This document shows, in pieces, positions 20,414 to 30,819 of a stretch of DNA of 64,000 nt. The notes beneath the pieces are model-generated. The model made no database searches and was not told where the DNA came from. It was given only the letters and a program-made list of their open reading frames with translations. Numbering within the stretch: position 1 is the stretch's first letter; each line of letters starts with the position of its first letter. A program made the translations under genes and the position numbers. Source of the stretch: Yersinia intermedia (GTDB lineage Bacteria; Pseudomonadota; Gammaproteobacteria; Enterobacterales; Enterobacteriaceae); NCBI RefSeq assembly GCF_900635455.1, contig NZ_LR134116.1:372001-436000 (forward strand). The letters run 5' to 3'.

Positions 20414-22882
20414 TTAGTCTTCCGATTTATCCTCTGCCTCGGATTCAGGCAGTTGATTGCTGGTTTCGGCTGGCATACTGACACTCTCGATAGTCAGCTT
20501 CACTTCCGGCGTCATCAACGCACTCAGCATATTGTAAACTTCCAGCGTATGTTCCTGAACTGCGTCACCACTGTCACTGATATAACCTTCTTCGCGCAAA
20601 GTACCAACCAATGTTGAAAATACCGCTTTATCAAAGAATTCTGGTGCGTTAATCCCGTGCAGGACAGACAATCGCTGCGCCATGATACGGCTTTCTTTCT
20701 CCAGTGCCCCACGGTTAATGCTCGGATTGGCACTGAGCAGTGACAAGGTAATCGCGTATCGTTGCAGGGTTTCCCGCACACCGGCGGCCAATAATTGCAG
20801 TGGGCGAATCCGGGCCGGATTCAGCACTAACTCGGTCCCTTTGTCACAAATCAACTGTTGGCGGGCCAGCTCATCTATCAGTGTGTCCAGCGTCTGTGGC
20901 AACTCTTCTTTGCTGTAATGCAGGAACAGCTCAGCTTTCAACATCGGATAAATCATACTGATTTGGCGCAACAACTCATCACGGGTAATGCGGCGGTGGT
21001 ACATCACCATACTGGCGATCAGGGACGGCAGCATCAGCAAGTGCTGGATATTATTGCGATAATAGGTCATCAGCACGGCTTGTTCCCGTGGCAGGATGAT
21101 AATGTCACCAATGTTGTCTTTCTCCACCTCAAACTTATTCATATTCAAGGCGTGATTAAGTAACTCTTCCGGCGTTTTATCCGGTACGGTGACATCTTTC
21201 GCATAAGGAACATTGCGCAGCAGTTGCAGATAGCAATCAAGTTGCTCAAGCAACTGTTCACGGGTGAGTGAACGCTGACGTGAGGCTAACAATGCGGTAG
21301 AACACAAGTTCATGGCATTTGCTGCTGCCGCATTATTTATTCTCACCATAATCTTACCGGCCAAATCATTTACCGCCGGTGTCAGCCAGCTTGGGCGCTG
21401 AGCTTCGATCGGGTCAATGGCATCACGCCATTGCGGTACATTGGTGTTCAGATAGGTGGTCAACGGGATCGGTTCACCAAAGTTGACATAGCCCTGACCG
21501 AGGTTACGTAACTTGCGCAAGCCCCGCAGCATCTGCAACAGGTTCTCTTTCTCTTTGGTCGCGCCGCGCAGCTCTTTGGCATAGGTACCCACTTCCATCA
21601 CATGTTCGTAACCGATATAAATCGGCACCAAGGTGATTGGACGTGAGCCACCACGCAACATTGCCTGAATGGTCATCGACAATGTGCCGGTTTTTGGCTC
21701 CAGCAGGCGGCCGGTACGTGAACGCCCCCCTTCAACAAAGTATTCAACCGAATAACCACGGGTGAACAGTTCACCTAAATACTCGCGGAAAACCGTTGAA
21801 TAGAGTTTATTGCCTTTAAAGGTGCGACGAATAAAGAACGCGCCCAAACGACGGAAGATAGGCCCGGCAGGCCAGAAGTTAAGGTTAATCCCGGCGGCAA
21901 TATGCGGCGGCACCAGCCCTTGATGATAAAGCACGTAGGAGAGCAGCAGATAATCCATATGGCTGCGATGACAAGGCACATAGACGATTTCATGGCCATC
22001 TTGCGCCAACTGCCGCACCCGTTCTGCATTATGGACATTAATGCCCTGATACAAACGGTTCCACGTCCAGCTTAATACCCTGTCAGACAGGCGCACGGCT
22101 TCATAAGAGAAGTCGGCAGCGATCTCTTCCATCAGCGTAATGGCATTTTGCTGTGCTTTCTCATGGGAGATTTTCTTGGTCCGCGCTTCATCGGCAACGG
22201 CCTTTTCAATCGCCTTTGAGGTCAGCAACTTTTTGAACAGATCCTGACGGGCAGGCAGACTAGGGCCAACCGCGGCTAAGCGTTGACGGGAGAAGTGCAT
22301 GCGCGCGACACGAGCCAGTTTGTGGGCGATAGTTTTATCGGTACCGTGTTCGCTGGCCATTCTGCGCAGTGAAACTGTGGTAGAGAAACGCACAAAGCTA
22401 TCGCGACCCAGCCATAAGACAGCGAAGAACTTCTGCACCCCGTTAAGCACGCGCAGATGTGGTGTTCCGTGGCCTTCACGCCCCGGCGAACGACCAAACA
22501 TCACGGAAACCGGTAGCATCTGGATATCCAACTCGGGATTATTGCGGTGCAAATCCAGATAGTCGTGGAACAGCTTTACCGATTCCTGTTTAGGTGCGTA
22601 ATAACGAAAGACCCTCGGGCCATTATCGATAAACACATGACTAGGCAGTTGCACGCCATCGATTTCCAATGGAATCAAGGGGTCGGGCAGGTCTTGTGCT
22701 TGACACTGCGCTCGCAAAGTCAGCAAATCAGCCTTAGAATTGTAAGGCAAAACGTACAGAATAGGACGAGAGGGGTCTAGCCCTAACTCAGTCACAGGGT
22801 CTGCCGGAATAACCTTGCTTTTTACCAACAGTTTAAGTGGTAAATTCAGTAACTTATAATATATTTTACGCCAACCTGACAT
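20414..22882 (-). CDS. plsB: Glycerol-3-phosphate 1-O-acyltransferase
   Basis: Inner-membrane acyltransferase that makes lysophosphatidic acid, the first step of phospholipid synthesis. From 22882 it is 822 residues. The catalytic HX4D motif is HRSHMD (near residue 300) with the later motifs [23 protein letters not shown] and LVPIYIGYE in the expected order. The ATG gives the family start [13 protein letters not shown]; a longer frame adds 26 residues with no family support. The C-terminus is acidic (SEAEDKSED). Transcribed divergently from dgkA, as in E. coli. Confidence 0.95.
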   Translation of the reverse strand: MSGWRKIYYKLLNLPLKLLVKSKVIPADPVTELGLDPSRPILYVLPYNSKADLLTLRAQCQAQDLPDPLIPLEIDGVQLPSHVFIDNGPRVFRYYAPKQESVKLFHDYLDLHRNNPELDIQMLPVSVMFGRSPGREGHGTPHLRVLNGVQKFFAVLWLGRDSFVRFSTTVSLRRMASEHGTDKTIAHKLARVARMHFSRQRLAAVGPSLPARQDLFKKLLTSKAIEKAVADEARTKKISHEKAQQNAITLMEEIAADFSYEAVRLSDRVLSWTWNRLYQGINVHNAERVRQLAQDGHEIVYVPCHRSHMDYLLLSYVLYHQGLVPPHIAAGINLNFWPAGPIFRRLGAFFIRRTFKGNKLYSTVFREYLGELFTRGYSVEYFVEGGRSRTGRLLEPKTGTLSMTIQAMLRGGSRPITLVPIYIGYEHVMEVGTYAKELRGATKEKENLLQMLRGLRKLRNLGQGYVNFGEPIPLTTYLNTNVPQWRDAIDPIEAQRPSWLTPAVNDLAGKIMVRINNAAAANAMNLCSTALLASRQRSLTREQLLEQLDCYLQLLRNVPYAKDVTVPDKTPEELLNHALNMNKFEVEKDNIGDIIILPREQAVLMTYYRNNIQHLLMLPSLIASMVMYHRRITRDELLRQISMIYPMLKAELFLHYSKEELPQTLDTLIDELARQQLICDKGTELVLNPARIRPLQLLAAGVRETLQRYAITLSLLSANPSINRGALEKESRIMAQRLSVLHGINAPEFFDKAVFSTLVGTLREEGYISDSGDAVQEHTLEVYNMLSALMTPEVKLTIESVSMPAETSNQLPESEAEDKSED

Positions 22883-23008
22883 AACTACATGAAGCCTCTT
22901 GTTAGCAATTCGTCGCAAGGATACCAGAAACTGGTTTTGAGATCTGTGGTGATAAGACAACAGAAAGCGGCAAAAATCATCATTAACTTAAGATAAAGGC
23001 AATAAAAC

Positions 23009-23377
23009 ATGGCGAATCAATCAACAGGGCTGGCCCGAGTCTATAAAGCGGCCGGTTATTCTGTGAAAGGCTTAACGGCTGCCTGGAAAAACGAAGCAGC
23101 TTTTCGCCAGGAAGCTGTCGCCGCCATCATCGCTATCATACTGGCCTTCTGGTTAGATGTAGATGCTATCGCACGCCTTTTATTAATTGGTAGCGTCATT
23201 TTAGTGATCATCATCGAAGTCATTAATAGTGCGATTGAGGCGGTGGTGGACAGGATTGGCAGTGAGCTCCATGAGCTATCGGGGCGTGCCAAAGATATGG
23301 GGTCTGCGGCGGTATTTCTCGCCATCTTATTAGCGCTATTTGTCTGGATAACGGTACTTTGGCAGCATGCTGGTTAA
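23009..23377 (+). CDS. dgkA: Diacylglycerol kinase
   Basis: Small inner-membrane kinase that recycles diacylglycerol to phosphatidic acid. It is 122 residues, the E. coli length, with an amphipathic N-terminus, three membrane helices and the family signature EVINSAIEAVVDRIG. The start follows AAAGGCAATAAAAC. lexA lies 127 bases downstream in the same orientation with its own promoter. Confidence 0.95.
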   Translation: MANQSTGLARVYKAAGYSVKGLTAAWKNEAAFRQEAVAAIIAIILAFWLDVDAIARLLLIGSVILVIIIEVINSAIEAVVDRIGSELHELSGRAKDMGSAAVFLAILLALFVWITVLWQHAG

Positions 23378-23459
23378 TGTTATGACGAACAATGCCGCAG
23401 AAATAAGCTGTGATTAATCCCTGTTTTTATTCACTCTTTGGTTCCCAACACCCGCTTAC

Positions 23460-23496
23460 CTGTATATACTCACAGCAAGACTGTATAAACAAACAG
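23460..23496 (+). promoter_or_regulatory. Two LexA (SOS) boxes upstream of lexA
   Basis: CTGTATATACTCACAG at 23460-23475 and CTGTATAAACAAACAG at 23481-23496 both fit CTG-N10-CAG. The paired arrangement just before the start matches the autoregulated E. coli lexA promoter. Confidence 0.92.
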
Positions 23497-23504
23497 GGGG
23501 CGGA

Positions 23505-24113
23505 ATGAAAGCACTTACTACCAGACAGCAAGAGGTTTATGACCTGGTTCGCGATCACCTAGCGCAAACCGGCATGCCACCGACCCGTGCCGAAATTGCG
23601 CAGCGTCTGGGGTTTCGCTCTCCTAACGCCGCTGAAGAGCATTTAAAAGCACTGGCCCGTAAAGGTGTCATTGAGATTGTTTCTGGCGCTTCCCGTGGCA
23701 TTCGCTTGCTGATGGAAGAAGAAGATGGCCTGCCACTGATTGGCCGGGTTGCCGCAGGTGAGCCTTTGCTGGCACAGCAGCATATCGAAGGGCACTACAA
23801 AGTAGACCCATCGATGTTTAAGCCGAGTGCAGATTTTCTGTTGCGGGTTAATGGGATGTCGATGAGAGATATCGGCATTCTGGATGGTGACCTATTAGCG
23901 GTACATAAAACGCAAGATGTGCGTAACGGGCAAGTGGTTGTGGCACGAATTGACGATGAAGTAACGGTAAAACGCTTGAAAAAACAAGGTAATATCGTAC
24001 AGCTTCTGCCAGAGAATAGTGAGTTCCAACCCATTATTGTCGATCTGCGCGAGCAGAGCTTTACTATTGAAGGACTGGCCGTCGGTGTTATCCGTAATGG
24101 CGACTGGATCTAA
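23505..24113 (+). CDS. lexA: SOS response repressor LexA
   Basis: Represses DNA-damage genes and self-cleaves when RecA is activated. It is 202 residues, as in E. coli, with an N-terminal winged helix ([23 protein letters not shown] split over residues 27-49). The cleavage site is Ala84-Gly85 in RVAAGEP. The Ser119 nucleophile lies in GMSMRD and Lys156 in VTVKRLKK. Two LexA boxes precede it. In E. coli dinF follows; here it is absent, a terminator and a degenerate ERIC taking its place. Confidence 0.97.
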   Translation: MKALTTRQQEVYDLVRDHLAQTGMPPTRAEIAQRLGFRSPNAAEEHLKALARKGVIEIVSGASRGIRLLMEEEDGLPLIGRVAAGEPLLAQQHIEGHYKVDPSMFKPSADFLLRVNGMSMRDIGILDGDLLAVHKTQDVRNGQVVVARIDDEVTVKRLKKQGNIVQLLPENSEFQPIIVDLREQSFTIEGLAVGVIRNGDWI

Positions 24114-24137
24114 CATTAGCGTTTTATATTGAACTGA

Positions 24138-24168
24138 TAAGCCGTTCCTGCTCAGGAGCGGCTTTTTA
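24138..24168 (+). terminator. Rho-independent terminator of lexA
   Basis: AAGCCGTTCCT / AGGAGCGGCTT stem with one wobble and a T run, 25 bases past the stop. Confidence 0.85.
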
Positions 24169-24198
24169 TTATCGTTAATTGCCTCAATAGGCTATTCA

Positions 24199-24361
24199 GA
24201 TGCCCAAAATAATTGGTGTTGCAAGTAGGCAGCCAGCAAGCGACAAATCTGCCGGGAGCTGATTTAAAGGTTACTTGCAGCAGTCTCACAGAAGTGAGGT
24301 TTATAGATGGGCCAAGTAACAAGTGTAGCTAACACCTGATAGCTTCAGTATAAAGGATATA
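24199..24361. repeat. Degenerate ERIC element carrying the internal insert
   Basis: The left end (ATGCCCAAAATAATTGGTGT then TGCAAGTAGGCAGC) matches ERIC. A segment CAAATCTGCCGGGAGCTGAT matches the insert seen in the ERIC at 25131. The right end (TAGCTTCAGTATAAAGGATA) is diverged. The remaining 24362-24646 is A+T-rich upstream sequence of yjbJ in which I see no gene. Confidence 0.55.
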
Positions 24362-24646
24362 ATTAGATTGAGACGATTCTGACAATAAGTTATTACCTAC
24401 TGTTTTAACTGAATAATATGAATGTATATTTTTACTTTATAGTTCGATTTCTTGTGATTAATATTATCAAGGCTTTAATTATCAGTATCCTCTGCTATAG
24501 TTATTCCTACGGTAAGCGAAACAACGAAGTTTAATTTTAAATTATGACTGTGAGCGACTAATTTAAATATTGTTGTTTTCTCAATAGACGATGTTTATCG
24601 TGCTAATTTAAATAAACTGACTAATTCCCAAGGTAACGGAGATATT

Positions 24647-24856
24647 ATGAATAAAGATCAAGCCGACGGTAACTGGAAGCAGTTTAAAGGTAAAGTGAAA
24701 GAAAAATGGGGCAAGTTGACCGACGATGACCTAACGGTAATTGAAGGTAAGCGTGACCAGTTAGTGGGTAAAATCCAGGAGAAATACGGCTATCAGAAAG
24801 AGCAAGCTGAGAAAGAAGTCAAAGCTTGGGAAGACCATAGCAAGTTTCGCTGGTAA
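24647..24856 (+). CDS. yjbJ: CsbD family stress-response protein YjbJ
   Basis: A 69-residue, highly charged soluble protein of the CsbD family, with the typical NWKQFKGKVKEKWGKLTDDD start and an EGKRDQLVGKIQEKYGY centre. The E. coli homologue is abundant and stress-inducible; its function is not known. The start follows AAGGTAACGGAGATATT. An A+T-rich stretch upstream probably contains the promoter, but I cannot name the sigma factor. Confidence 0.93.
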   Translation: MNKDQADGNWKQFKGKVKEKWGKLTDDDLTVIEGKRDQLVGKIQEKYGYQKEQAEKEVKAWEDHSKFRW

Positions 24857-25130
24857 CAGCATGAAATGGAATTAAACTGCTATTGATATAAATTAATCGG
24901 GTCTCTCGTTTCATAGAATATGAATTATTAATCAATTCCGTATAATTATTGATAAATCAAATCCAATTATACTGATGTGATGATATTGTTTTAATAAAAG
25001 ATATTCTGGTTGTACCTGTATTTATATCTGCCTTGGCACAAGGACGTGCCTTATAATTATTATCCTGTCGCATTGCTCGCGGCAGTCTGCTTTTTGCTCA
25101 CCGATATATACCCACCAGGGATCTCTATCT
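24857..25130. other. A+T-rich intergenic sequence after yjbJ
   Basis: I see no gene, hairpin terminator or known RNA in this stretch. Short reading frames here lack ribosome-binding sites. Confidence 0.5.
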
Positions 25131-25317
25131 ATACCCTAAATAATTCGAGTTGCAGGAAGGCGGTAAGCGAGATACAAATCGGTCGGGAACCGATTTGAAC
25201 AGCATTTATGCTAGCCCGCAGGATGAGGCTCATTAATCCCGATGAGCTTACATAAGTAAGTGATTCGGGTTATTGAGAGCAGCCAACACACATGCAGCTT
25301 GAAGTATGACGGGTATA
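25131..25317. repeat. ERIC element with an internal insert of about 60 bases
   Basis: The outer ends are ATACCCTAAATAATTCGAGT and AGCTTGAAGTATGACGGGTA. The right half has the classic ERIC core GATGAGCTTACATAAGTAAG. An extra segment at about 25173-25234 splits the left half. It contains an 8-bp hairpin, AAATCGGT / ACCGATTT. Two other ERICs in the window carry a related insert at the same site. Confidence 0.9.
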
Positions 25318-25382
25318 AGGCAAAAGTAATTGGAGAGCAGCTAACATTGCTGCGGCTTCAATATCTTCAATTAGATATGCAA

Positions 25383-25892
25383 CTATTTCTTTTTAGTGAC
25401 AATAGAGTGGTCATGGTCACAATGATCATGGCTTTCACAGGCTTCAACTTCCCCGCATTCAGCACATAACCCGTGCGCTTCAACCACACTGTGACGCAGT
25501 GCAAAACCTGATTGTTTAGCTAGCTGCGCCAATGCTTCTTCAATACCCACAGTGGTACGTTCAGTGACTATTTTGCAGCGATCACAGATAAATAGTGCCG
25601 AGGTATGGGTTGGCTCTTCAAAATGATGGCATAGCACATAACTATTCGCTGACTCGACACGGTGGATAAAACCCTGCTCGAGCAAAAAATCCAATGCGCG
25701 ATAAACCGTTGGAGGCTTGGCTTGCGGCTCAGAAACACGCAGCAAATCCAACAAATCATAAGCACTGATTGCGCCAGGTTGTTGTGCCATTAAGCGTAAT
25801 ACTTCAAGACGTTGCGGTGTCAGCCGGACGTTACGTTGTTGGCACAGCTCTTCAGCCTGAGCCAGCAGCTTTTCCTCATTGATAGGTTTCAT
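25383..25892 (-). CDS. zur: Zinc uptake regulator Zur
   Basis: Fur-family repressor that, with zinc, shuts off zinc import genes. From 25892 it is 169 residues (E. coli 171). An N-terminal winged helix (NVRLTPQRLEVLRLM, then KPPTVYRALDFLLEQGF) is followed by the metal-binding dimerisation domain with HHFEEPTHTS, CDRC and CAECGEVEAC. The C-terminus is His-rich (HDHCDHDH). A start three codons earlier (25901) is possible. I prefer 25892 because GGGATGG then sits just upstream. Divergent from dusA, with 273 bases between. Confidence 0.93.
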   Translation of the reverse strand: MKPINEEKLLAQAEELCQQRNVRLTPQRLEVLRLMAQQPGAISAYDLLDLLRVSEPQAKPPTVYRALDFLLEQGFIHRVESANSYVLCHHFEEPTHTSALFICDRCKIVTERTTVGIEEALAQLAKQSGFALRHSVVEAHGLCAECGEVEACESHDHCDHDHSIVTKKK

Positions 25893-26073
25893 GATATCCA
25901 TCCCGCAGCATTCAAATTGAATTGATTTTATCATATTTAGCGTTAATCGCCGATAGATGAAAAGGCAAGGGGAAGGTGGGTATCACATTTTTGTTAAGTC
26001 ATAGAATTCGATGACAGAACGATCAGCCGTAAGGTTCAATTATCACACCGGCAGCTATGGTGAGGTTCTATGG

Positions 26074-26079
26074 TATAAT
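26074..26079 (+). promoter_or_regulatory. Candidate extended -10 promoter of dusA
   Basis: TGGTATAAT contains a perfect TATAAT with a TGn extension; the -35 is poor. It lies 87 bases before the dusA ATG. Nothing else is recognisable in the 25893-26165 gap. Confidence 0.45.
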
Positions 26080-26165
26080 TACTCATTCCATCCCTTTGTA
26101 GGGTTCGCTCGGCGGGCAACTTCAATGGGTATTCGATGAAATAATAACCGATGAAATCACCGTAA

Positions 26166-27197
26166 ATGCACGCAGCCCAGACTTTTTCCAGCACCCCGGC
26201 CACTAAGCCACACTACCCCCTGCAACGTTTTTCCGTCGCGCCGATGCTCGACTGGACTGATCGTCATTGTCGCTATTTTCATCGTTTGTTAACCAAGCAG
26301 ACCTTGTTATATACCGAGATGGTCACCACCGGTGCCATTATTCATGGCAAAGCTGACTATCTGGCTTATAGCGAACAGGATCATCCGGTGGCACTGCAGC
26401 TTGGGGGCAGTGACCCGCAAGCACTGGCACATTGTGCCAAATTGGCTGAACAACGCGGCTACAATGAAATAAACCTGAATGTGGGTTGCCCATCTGATCG
26501 GGTGCAAAATGGTCGTTTCGGCGCTTGCCTGATGGGTGAGGCTGAACTGGTCGCTGACTGCATTAAAGCTATGCGTGATGTGGTTTCTATTCCTGTCACC
26601 GTTAAAACTCGTATCGGCATTGACCAACTGGATAGCTATGAGTTCTTGTGCGAGTTTGTGCAAACGGTGGCAGACCGTGGTGAATGCGATATCTTTACCA
26701 TTCATGCTCGTAAAGCCTGGCTCTCAGGGCTTAGTCCGAAAGAGAACCGTGAAGTGCCACCGCTGGATTATGAGCGGGTTTATCAGCTCAAGCGTGATTT
26801 CCCAACACTGACTATTGCCATTAACGGTGGTGTGAAAACGCTGGCTGAAGCCAAAGAGCATCTTAAACATCTTGATGGGGTGATGATGGGCCGCGAAGCC
26901 TACCAAAATCCAAGCATTTTGACCCAAGTCGATCGAGAACTGTTTGATGCGAATGCCCCTGTAGTCGATAGCGTTAAGGCGATTGAAGCACTTTATCCTT
27001 ATATCGAACAGGAGTTGTCTCGCGGCGCTTATCTGGGCCACATCACCCGGCATATTCTTGGTATCTTTCAGGGGATCCCTGGTGCGCGTCAATGGCGTCG
27101 CCATCTAAGTGAAAATGCCCATAAGCCCGGTGCCGGTGTCGCCGTAGTAGAGCAAGCCTTAGCGCTGGTCACTCGGCCTTATACCCTTCGTCCTTGA
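26166..27197 (+). CDS. dusA: tRNA-dihydrouridine(20/20a) synthase DusA
   Basis: FMN enzyme that reduces uridine 20/20a in the tRNA D-loop with NADPH. It is 343 residues with the Dus signatures [29 protein letters not shown], and [20 protein letters not shown]; that last stretch contains the catalytic Cys. A later [11 protein letters not shown] and [13 protein letters not shown] bind FMN phosphate. The last codons (YTLRP-stop) are read from the left end of an ERIC element, which therefore supplies the stop codon. Confidence 0.95.
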   Translation: MHAAQTFSSTPATKPHYPLQRFSVAPMLDWTDRHCRYFHRLLTKQTLLYTEMVTTGAIIHGKADYLAYSEQDHPVALQLGGSDPQALAHCAKLAEQRGYNEINLNVGCPSDRVQNGRFGACLMGEAELVADCIKAMRDVVSIPVTVKTRIGIDQLDSYEFLCEFVQTVADRGECDIFTIHARKAWLSGLSPKENREVPPLDYERVYQLKRDFPTLTIAINGGVKTLAEAKEHLKHLDGVMMGREAYQNPSILTQVDRELFDANAPVVDSVKAIEALYPYIEQELSRGAYLGHITRHILGIFQGIPGARQWRRHLSENAHKPGAGVAVVEQALALVTRPYTLRP

Positions 27198-27306
27198 AGT
27201 CGCAGGGTTGTTAGCTACGTTTACTTACCCGAATCACTTACTTGAGTAAATGATTCGGGATGCGTTCACTTGCTGCCTACCTGCGATGCTAATTACTTTG
27301 GGTATA
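27180..27306. repeat. ERIC element overlapping the 3' end of dusA
   Basis: Starts ATACCCTTCGTCCTTGAAGT, has the core GAATCACTTACTTGAGTAAA then TGATTCGG, and ends ATTACTTTGGGTATA. Its first 17-18 bases are the end of the dusA reading frame including TGA. Confidence 0.9.
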
Positions 27307-27412
27307 ATAAAATAGCTATAAGTTAGTCAAATCGACCATGCCTATCTGTTTTTCTGGTAGGCATTTATATTACTTAATAAGTAAATTCAATGTATTAGCT
27401 GATGCATTAAAG

Positions 27413-27429
27413 TTGGCATGCTTCTTGTA
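27413..27429 (+). promoter_or_regulatory. Sigma-54 promoter of pspG
   Basis: TTGGCATGCTTCTTGTA fits the -24/-12 pattern with GG and GT exactly ten bases apart. pspG is a known PspF/sigma-54 target in E. coli. The leader would be about 70 bases. Confidence 0.75.
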
Positions 27430-27511
27430 ATACTTCTTATAAAATCCCCGATTTGTTCGTTATATTTAATGATGTGGTTGTGGGACACACACAATTATTA
27501 AGGAGTCAGCC

Positions 27512-27730
27512 ATGTTTGAAATTCTCTTTGTTATCGGCTTTTTTATCATGCTGATGGTAACCGGTATATCCCTGCTAGGGATCTTCGCTGCATTACTGGT
27601 GGCTGCCGCTTTTATGATGTTGGGCGGCTTATTCGTCATGATGATTAAGCTGTTACCTTGGTTGATTCTGGCGGTGGTGGCGGTCTGGATATGGCGTTCG
27701 ATGCAGAAACCGATAGTCAGGCGTTACTAA
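27512..27730 (+). CDS. pspG: Phage shock protein G
   Basis: A 72-residue inner-membrane protein with two or three hydrophobic stretches, closely matching E. coli PspG at MFEILFVIGFFIMLMVTGIS and IKLLPWLILAVVAVW. It is a member of the envelope-stress Psp regulon; its effect on metabolism and motility is known, its biochemistry is not. The start follows AAGGAGTCAGCC. The sigma-54 promoter about 70 bases upstream of its start supports PspF control. It is somewhat shorter at the C-terminus than in E. coli (80 residues). Confidence 0.93.
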   Translation: MFEILFVIGFFIMLMVTGISLLGIFAALLVAAAFMMLGGLFVMMIKLLPWLILAVVAVWIWRSMQKPIVRRY

Positions 27731-27956
27731 AATTTTACTTTCTTGCGGCAGCGATCACAGCCTGAAAGATTAGTGGGGCGAATCCGAGGGAAAACGTATT
27801 TTTTCTCGAGCGTGCTTGCTAGGATGCTAACCGATACGATTTGGTATCACATTTTTCATCCCTGCCAGAGGTAAAAATAGCCGTATAAACGGCAGTTAGC
27901 TCTGACAGAATACGCTGCTGTGCCCCTACATGTGCATCAAAGAAAGCGTTGTAAAG
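27731..27956. other. Intergenic sequence between pspG and qor
   Basis: No gene is supported. There are weak inverted repeats (CCGATACGATTTGGTATC near 27832) but no recognised RNA. Confidence 0.4.
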
Positions 27957-27980
27957 AAGGGCTCCCTAATCGGAGCCCTT
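27957..27980. terminator. Terminator between convergent pspG and qor
   Basis: AAGGGCTCC / GGAGCCCTT perfect stem, followed on the plus strand by TGTTTTTT. Confidence 0.8.
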
Positions 27981-28019
27981 TGTTTTTTCAACAATATTAC
28001 TGAGGAATGGCCAGACAAC

Positions 28020-29003
28020 TTACGGTATCAGTAAGCTGGATCCTGTGGTCTGGCGGCTTTCTAAAATTTGATGGGCACGGTGAGCATCACGCAACGGGAA
28101 TTGCTGTGCCTTTGCCACATCGACATTAATTGCTCCGCTAGCAATCAGTGAAAACAGTTCGTGGCTGGCACTTTCTAACTCTTGCCGATTGGTGACATAA
28201 GTGTTGAGAGAGGGGCGAGTAACATATAGCCCGCCTTTTTGGTTCAGGATGGCAAGATCTACTCCTGTTACTGGGCCGGAGGCATTACCGAAACTCACCA
28301 TCAAGCCTCTACGCTTAAGGCTATTAAGCGAGTCCAGCCAGGTACTTTTCCCGACGGAGTCATACACCACACCCACTTTTTCGCCATTAGTCAGCTCTGC
28401 CACCCGCTCGGCAATATTTTCTGTACGATAGTTAATCGTGGCCCAGGCACCAGCAGCTTTTGCTAATTTGGCCTTTTCATCAGAACCAACACTGCCGATA
28501 AGCTTAGCACCAAGCGCTTGCGCCCACTGGCATGCAATTAGCCCTACTCCCCCTGCCGCTGCATGGAACAGGAATACCTCACCCGGTTTTATCTCGTGGG
28601 TTTGGCGCAACAGATAGTGCACGGTCAGTCCTTTGAGGAATGATGCTGCGGCCTGCTCGAAAGAGATATTGTCAGGAAGTATGGCAATCTTCTCTGCCGC
28701 AACATTATGCACTTCGCTGTAAGCCCCGAGAGCTGATTGGGCATACACCACCCGGTCACCGACGTTTATTGTGTTAACCGATGAACCCACTTTGGTGACA
28801 ATTCCCGCAGCCTCTGTTCCCAATCCACTGGGAAACTGTGATGGTGAATAAAGCCCACTGCGAATATAAGTATCGATATAGTTAATACCGATTGCCTTGT
28901 TTTCTACCTGAACCTCATTTGCCGCAGGGTCAGAAGGGGTGAAATCAAGGTACTGCAACACTTCCGGCCCGCCAGTGGTACTGAATTGGATATGCTTTGC
29001 CAT
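28020..29003 (-). CDS. qor: NADPH:quinone oxidoreductase (Qor, zeta-crystallin type)
   Basis: Medium-chain dehydrogenase/reductase that reduces quinones with NADPH and lacks catalytic zinc. It is 327 residues, the E. coli length. It shows the GroES-like N-terminal half (GINYIDTYIRSGLY), the Rossmann motif HAAAGGVGLIACQWAQALGA, and the C-terminal HQILESRQTTGSSLLIP. The ATG at 29003 follows AGGAGCTACC; an upstream in-frame start adds 19 residues without family support. Convergent with pspG. Confidence 0.94.
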   Translation of the reverse strand: MAKHIQFSTTGGPEVLQYLDFTPSDPAANEVQVENKAIGINYIDTYIRSGLYSPSQFPSGLGTEAAGIVTKVGSSVNTINVGDRVVYAQSALGAYSEVHNVAAEKIAILPDNISFEQAAASFLKGLTVHYLLRQTHEIKPGEVFLFHAAAGGVGLIACQWAQALGAKLIGSVGSDEKAKLAKAAGAWATINYRTENIAERVAELTNGEKVGVVYDSVGKSTWLDSLNSLKRRGLMVSFGNASGPVTGVDLAILNQKGGLYVTRPSLNTYVTNRQELESASHELFSLIASGAINVDVAKAQQFPLRDAHRAHQILESRQTTGSSLLIP

Positions 29004-29159
29004 GGTAGCTCCTATAGATAGGTATATTTTCACCCTACAGGGTTCTGCACGGAGTGCCAAGATCTGGCTAATACCGATATGTAATAGGGAATATTATTAC
29101 CTCTTAGAATCAGGCGATGCAGCAGTGTGAGCGGCATTTTTTTTCCTCATCACCGAACT

Positions 29160-29225
29160 TTCTGAACTCATCAGCTCCATTCATTTGCGGTCTACCTGCA
29201 ACTCCAATTACTTTGTGTATATACT
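29160..29225. repeat. Partial ERIC element upstream of dnaB
   Basis: The right half is clear (CTACCTGCAACTCCAATTAC then TTTGTGTATA). The left half, toward 29095, is too diverged to place. It lies about 60 bases before dnaB. Confidence 0.6.
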
Positions 29226-29285
29226 AGGCCGTTATATTTTCTATTCGATATTTTCCTATCGCAACAAAGGTAAAGAACACTCTTC

Positions 29286-30692
29286 ATGGCCGCAAAAAAA
29301 CCAACCAACAATATGACAGAGCCACGAGACCGCCAGATGGAAGGGCTGAAACTCCCGCCTCATTCGCTGGAGGCAGAGCAGTCCGTGTTGGGCGGTTTGA
29401 TGCTGGATAATGAACGCTGGGATAACGTGTCAGAACGCGTTGCCAGCAATGACTTCTTCAGCCGCCCGCATCGCCGAATCTTTACTGAAATGCAGCGTTT
29501 GCTGGAAAACAGCAAACCGATCGACTTGATCACCTTGTCTGAGTCGCTAGAGCAAAAAGGCGATCTGGATTCGGTGGGGGGATTTGCCTATCTGGCAGAG
29601 TTATCGAAAAATACGCCAAGTGCGGCGAATATTGGTGCCTATGCTGATATCGTGCGCGAACGTGCGGTAGTACGTGAAATGATCTCGGTAGCCAACGAGA
29701 TAGCTGACGCCGGTTATGATCCCCAAGGGCGTAGCAGTGAAGATCTGCTGGATCTGGCTGAATCAAAAGTGTTTCAGATAGCTGAAAGCCGCGCCAGTAA
29801 AGATGAAGGGCCGAAAAGTGTCGATCAGATCCTCGAAGCCACGGTCGCGCGAATTGAGCAGCTCTATCAGCGGCCCCATGATGGGGTGACCGGTGTTTCA
29901 ACCGGCTTTACCGACCTCGATAAAAAAACCGCCGGATTGCAGAAATCAGATTTGATCATTGTCGCTGCGCGTCCATCAATGGGTAAAACCACTTTTGCGA
30001 TGAACTTGTGTGAAAACGCAGCGATGATGCAGGAAAAACCGGTATTGATCTTCAGTTTGGAGATGCCCGGCGATCAGATCATGATGCGTATGCTGGCATC
30101 CCTGTCACATGTTGACCAGACCCGTATTCGTACCGGTCAACTCGATGATGAAGATTGGGCGCGTATTTCCAGCACCATGGGCATATTGATGGAAAAACGC
30201 AATATGTACATTGATGACTCATCTGGTCTGACGCCGACAGAAGTGCGCTCCCGCGCGCGGCGTATTTTCCGCGAACATGGTGGTTTGAGCCTGATTATGA
30301 TCGACTACCTGCAATTGATGCGGGTGCCATCTCTTTCAGATAACCGAACGTTGGAAATCGCCGAGATTTCGCGCTCACTCAAAGCACTGGCGAAAGAGTT
30401 GCAAGTCCCGGTCGTGGCGTTATCACAGCTTAACCGTAGTTTGGAGCAACGCGCCGATAAACGGCCAGTTAACTCCGACTTACGTGAATCAGGCTCTATC
30501 GAACAAGATGCGGACTTAATCATGTTTATCTATCGTGACGAGGTTTATCACGAGAACAGTGATGAGAAAGGGATCGCGCAGATCATTTTGGGTAAACAAC
30601 GTAATGGCCCGATCGGATCTGTCCGGCTGAAATTTAACGGCCAATGGTCGCGCTTTGATAACTATGCCGGTCCGCAGTACGACGACGAATAG
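29286..30692 (+). CDS. dnaB: Replicative DNA helicase DnaB
   Basis: Hexameric 5'-3' helicase of the replication fork. It is 468 residues (E. coli 471). An N-terminal DnaG-interacting domain is followed by the RecA-like domain with Walker A ARPSMGKTTF, Walker B LIMIDYLQLM, and the DnaB motif SDLRESGSIEQDADLIMFIY. The start follows AAAGGTAAAGAACACTCTTC. An ERIC begins one base after the stop codon. Confidence 0.97.
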   Translation: MAAKKPTNNMTEPRDRQMEGLKLPPHSLEAEQSVLGGLMLDNERWDNVSERVASNDFFSRPHRRIFTEMQRLLENSKPIDLITLSESLEQKGDLDSVGGFAYLAELSKNTPSAANIGAYADIVRERAVVREMISVANEIADAGYDPQGRSSEDLLDLAESKVFQIAESRASKDEGPKSVDQILEATVARIEQLYQRPHDGVTGVSTGFTDLDKKTAGLQKSDLIIVAARPSMGKTTFAMNLCENAAMMQEKPVLIFSLEMPGDQIMMRMLASLSHVDQTRIRTGQLDDEDWARISSTMGILMEKRNMYIDDSSGLTPTEVRSRARRIFREHGGLSLIMIDYLQLMRVPSLSDNRTLEIAEISRSLKALAKELQVPVVALSQLNRSLEQRADKRPVNSDLRESGSIEQDADLIMFIYRDEVYHENSDEKGIAQIILGKQRNGPIGSVRLKFNGQWSRFDNYAGPQYDDE

Positions 30693-30693
30693 T

Positions 30694-30792
30694 TTCCCCT
30701 TCGTCCTTGAAGCTACAGGGTTGTTAGCGGCGGTGACCCATGCGGCACCTCTCGCTTGCTGCTTTGCTGCAACTCCAATGACTCTGGGCATA
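30694..30792. repeat. ERIC element between dnaB and alr
   Basis: TTCCCCTTCGTCCTTGAAGC to CAACTCCAATGACTCTGGGC, about 99 bases, with a shortened and altered centre. It begins immediately after the dnaB stop and ends 28 bases before alr. Confidence 0.8.
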
Positions 30793-30819
30793 ACATCTAT
30801 TAATTATTAAGGATAAGAA

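Noticed and set aside
25010..25469. Two short reading frames between yjbJ and zur
   Set aside because: They span the ERIC and the 3' end of zur and have no family features.
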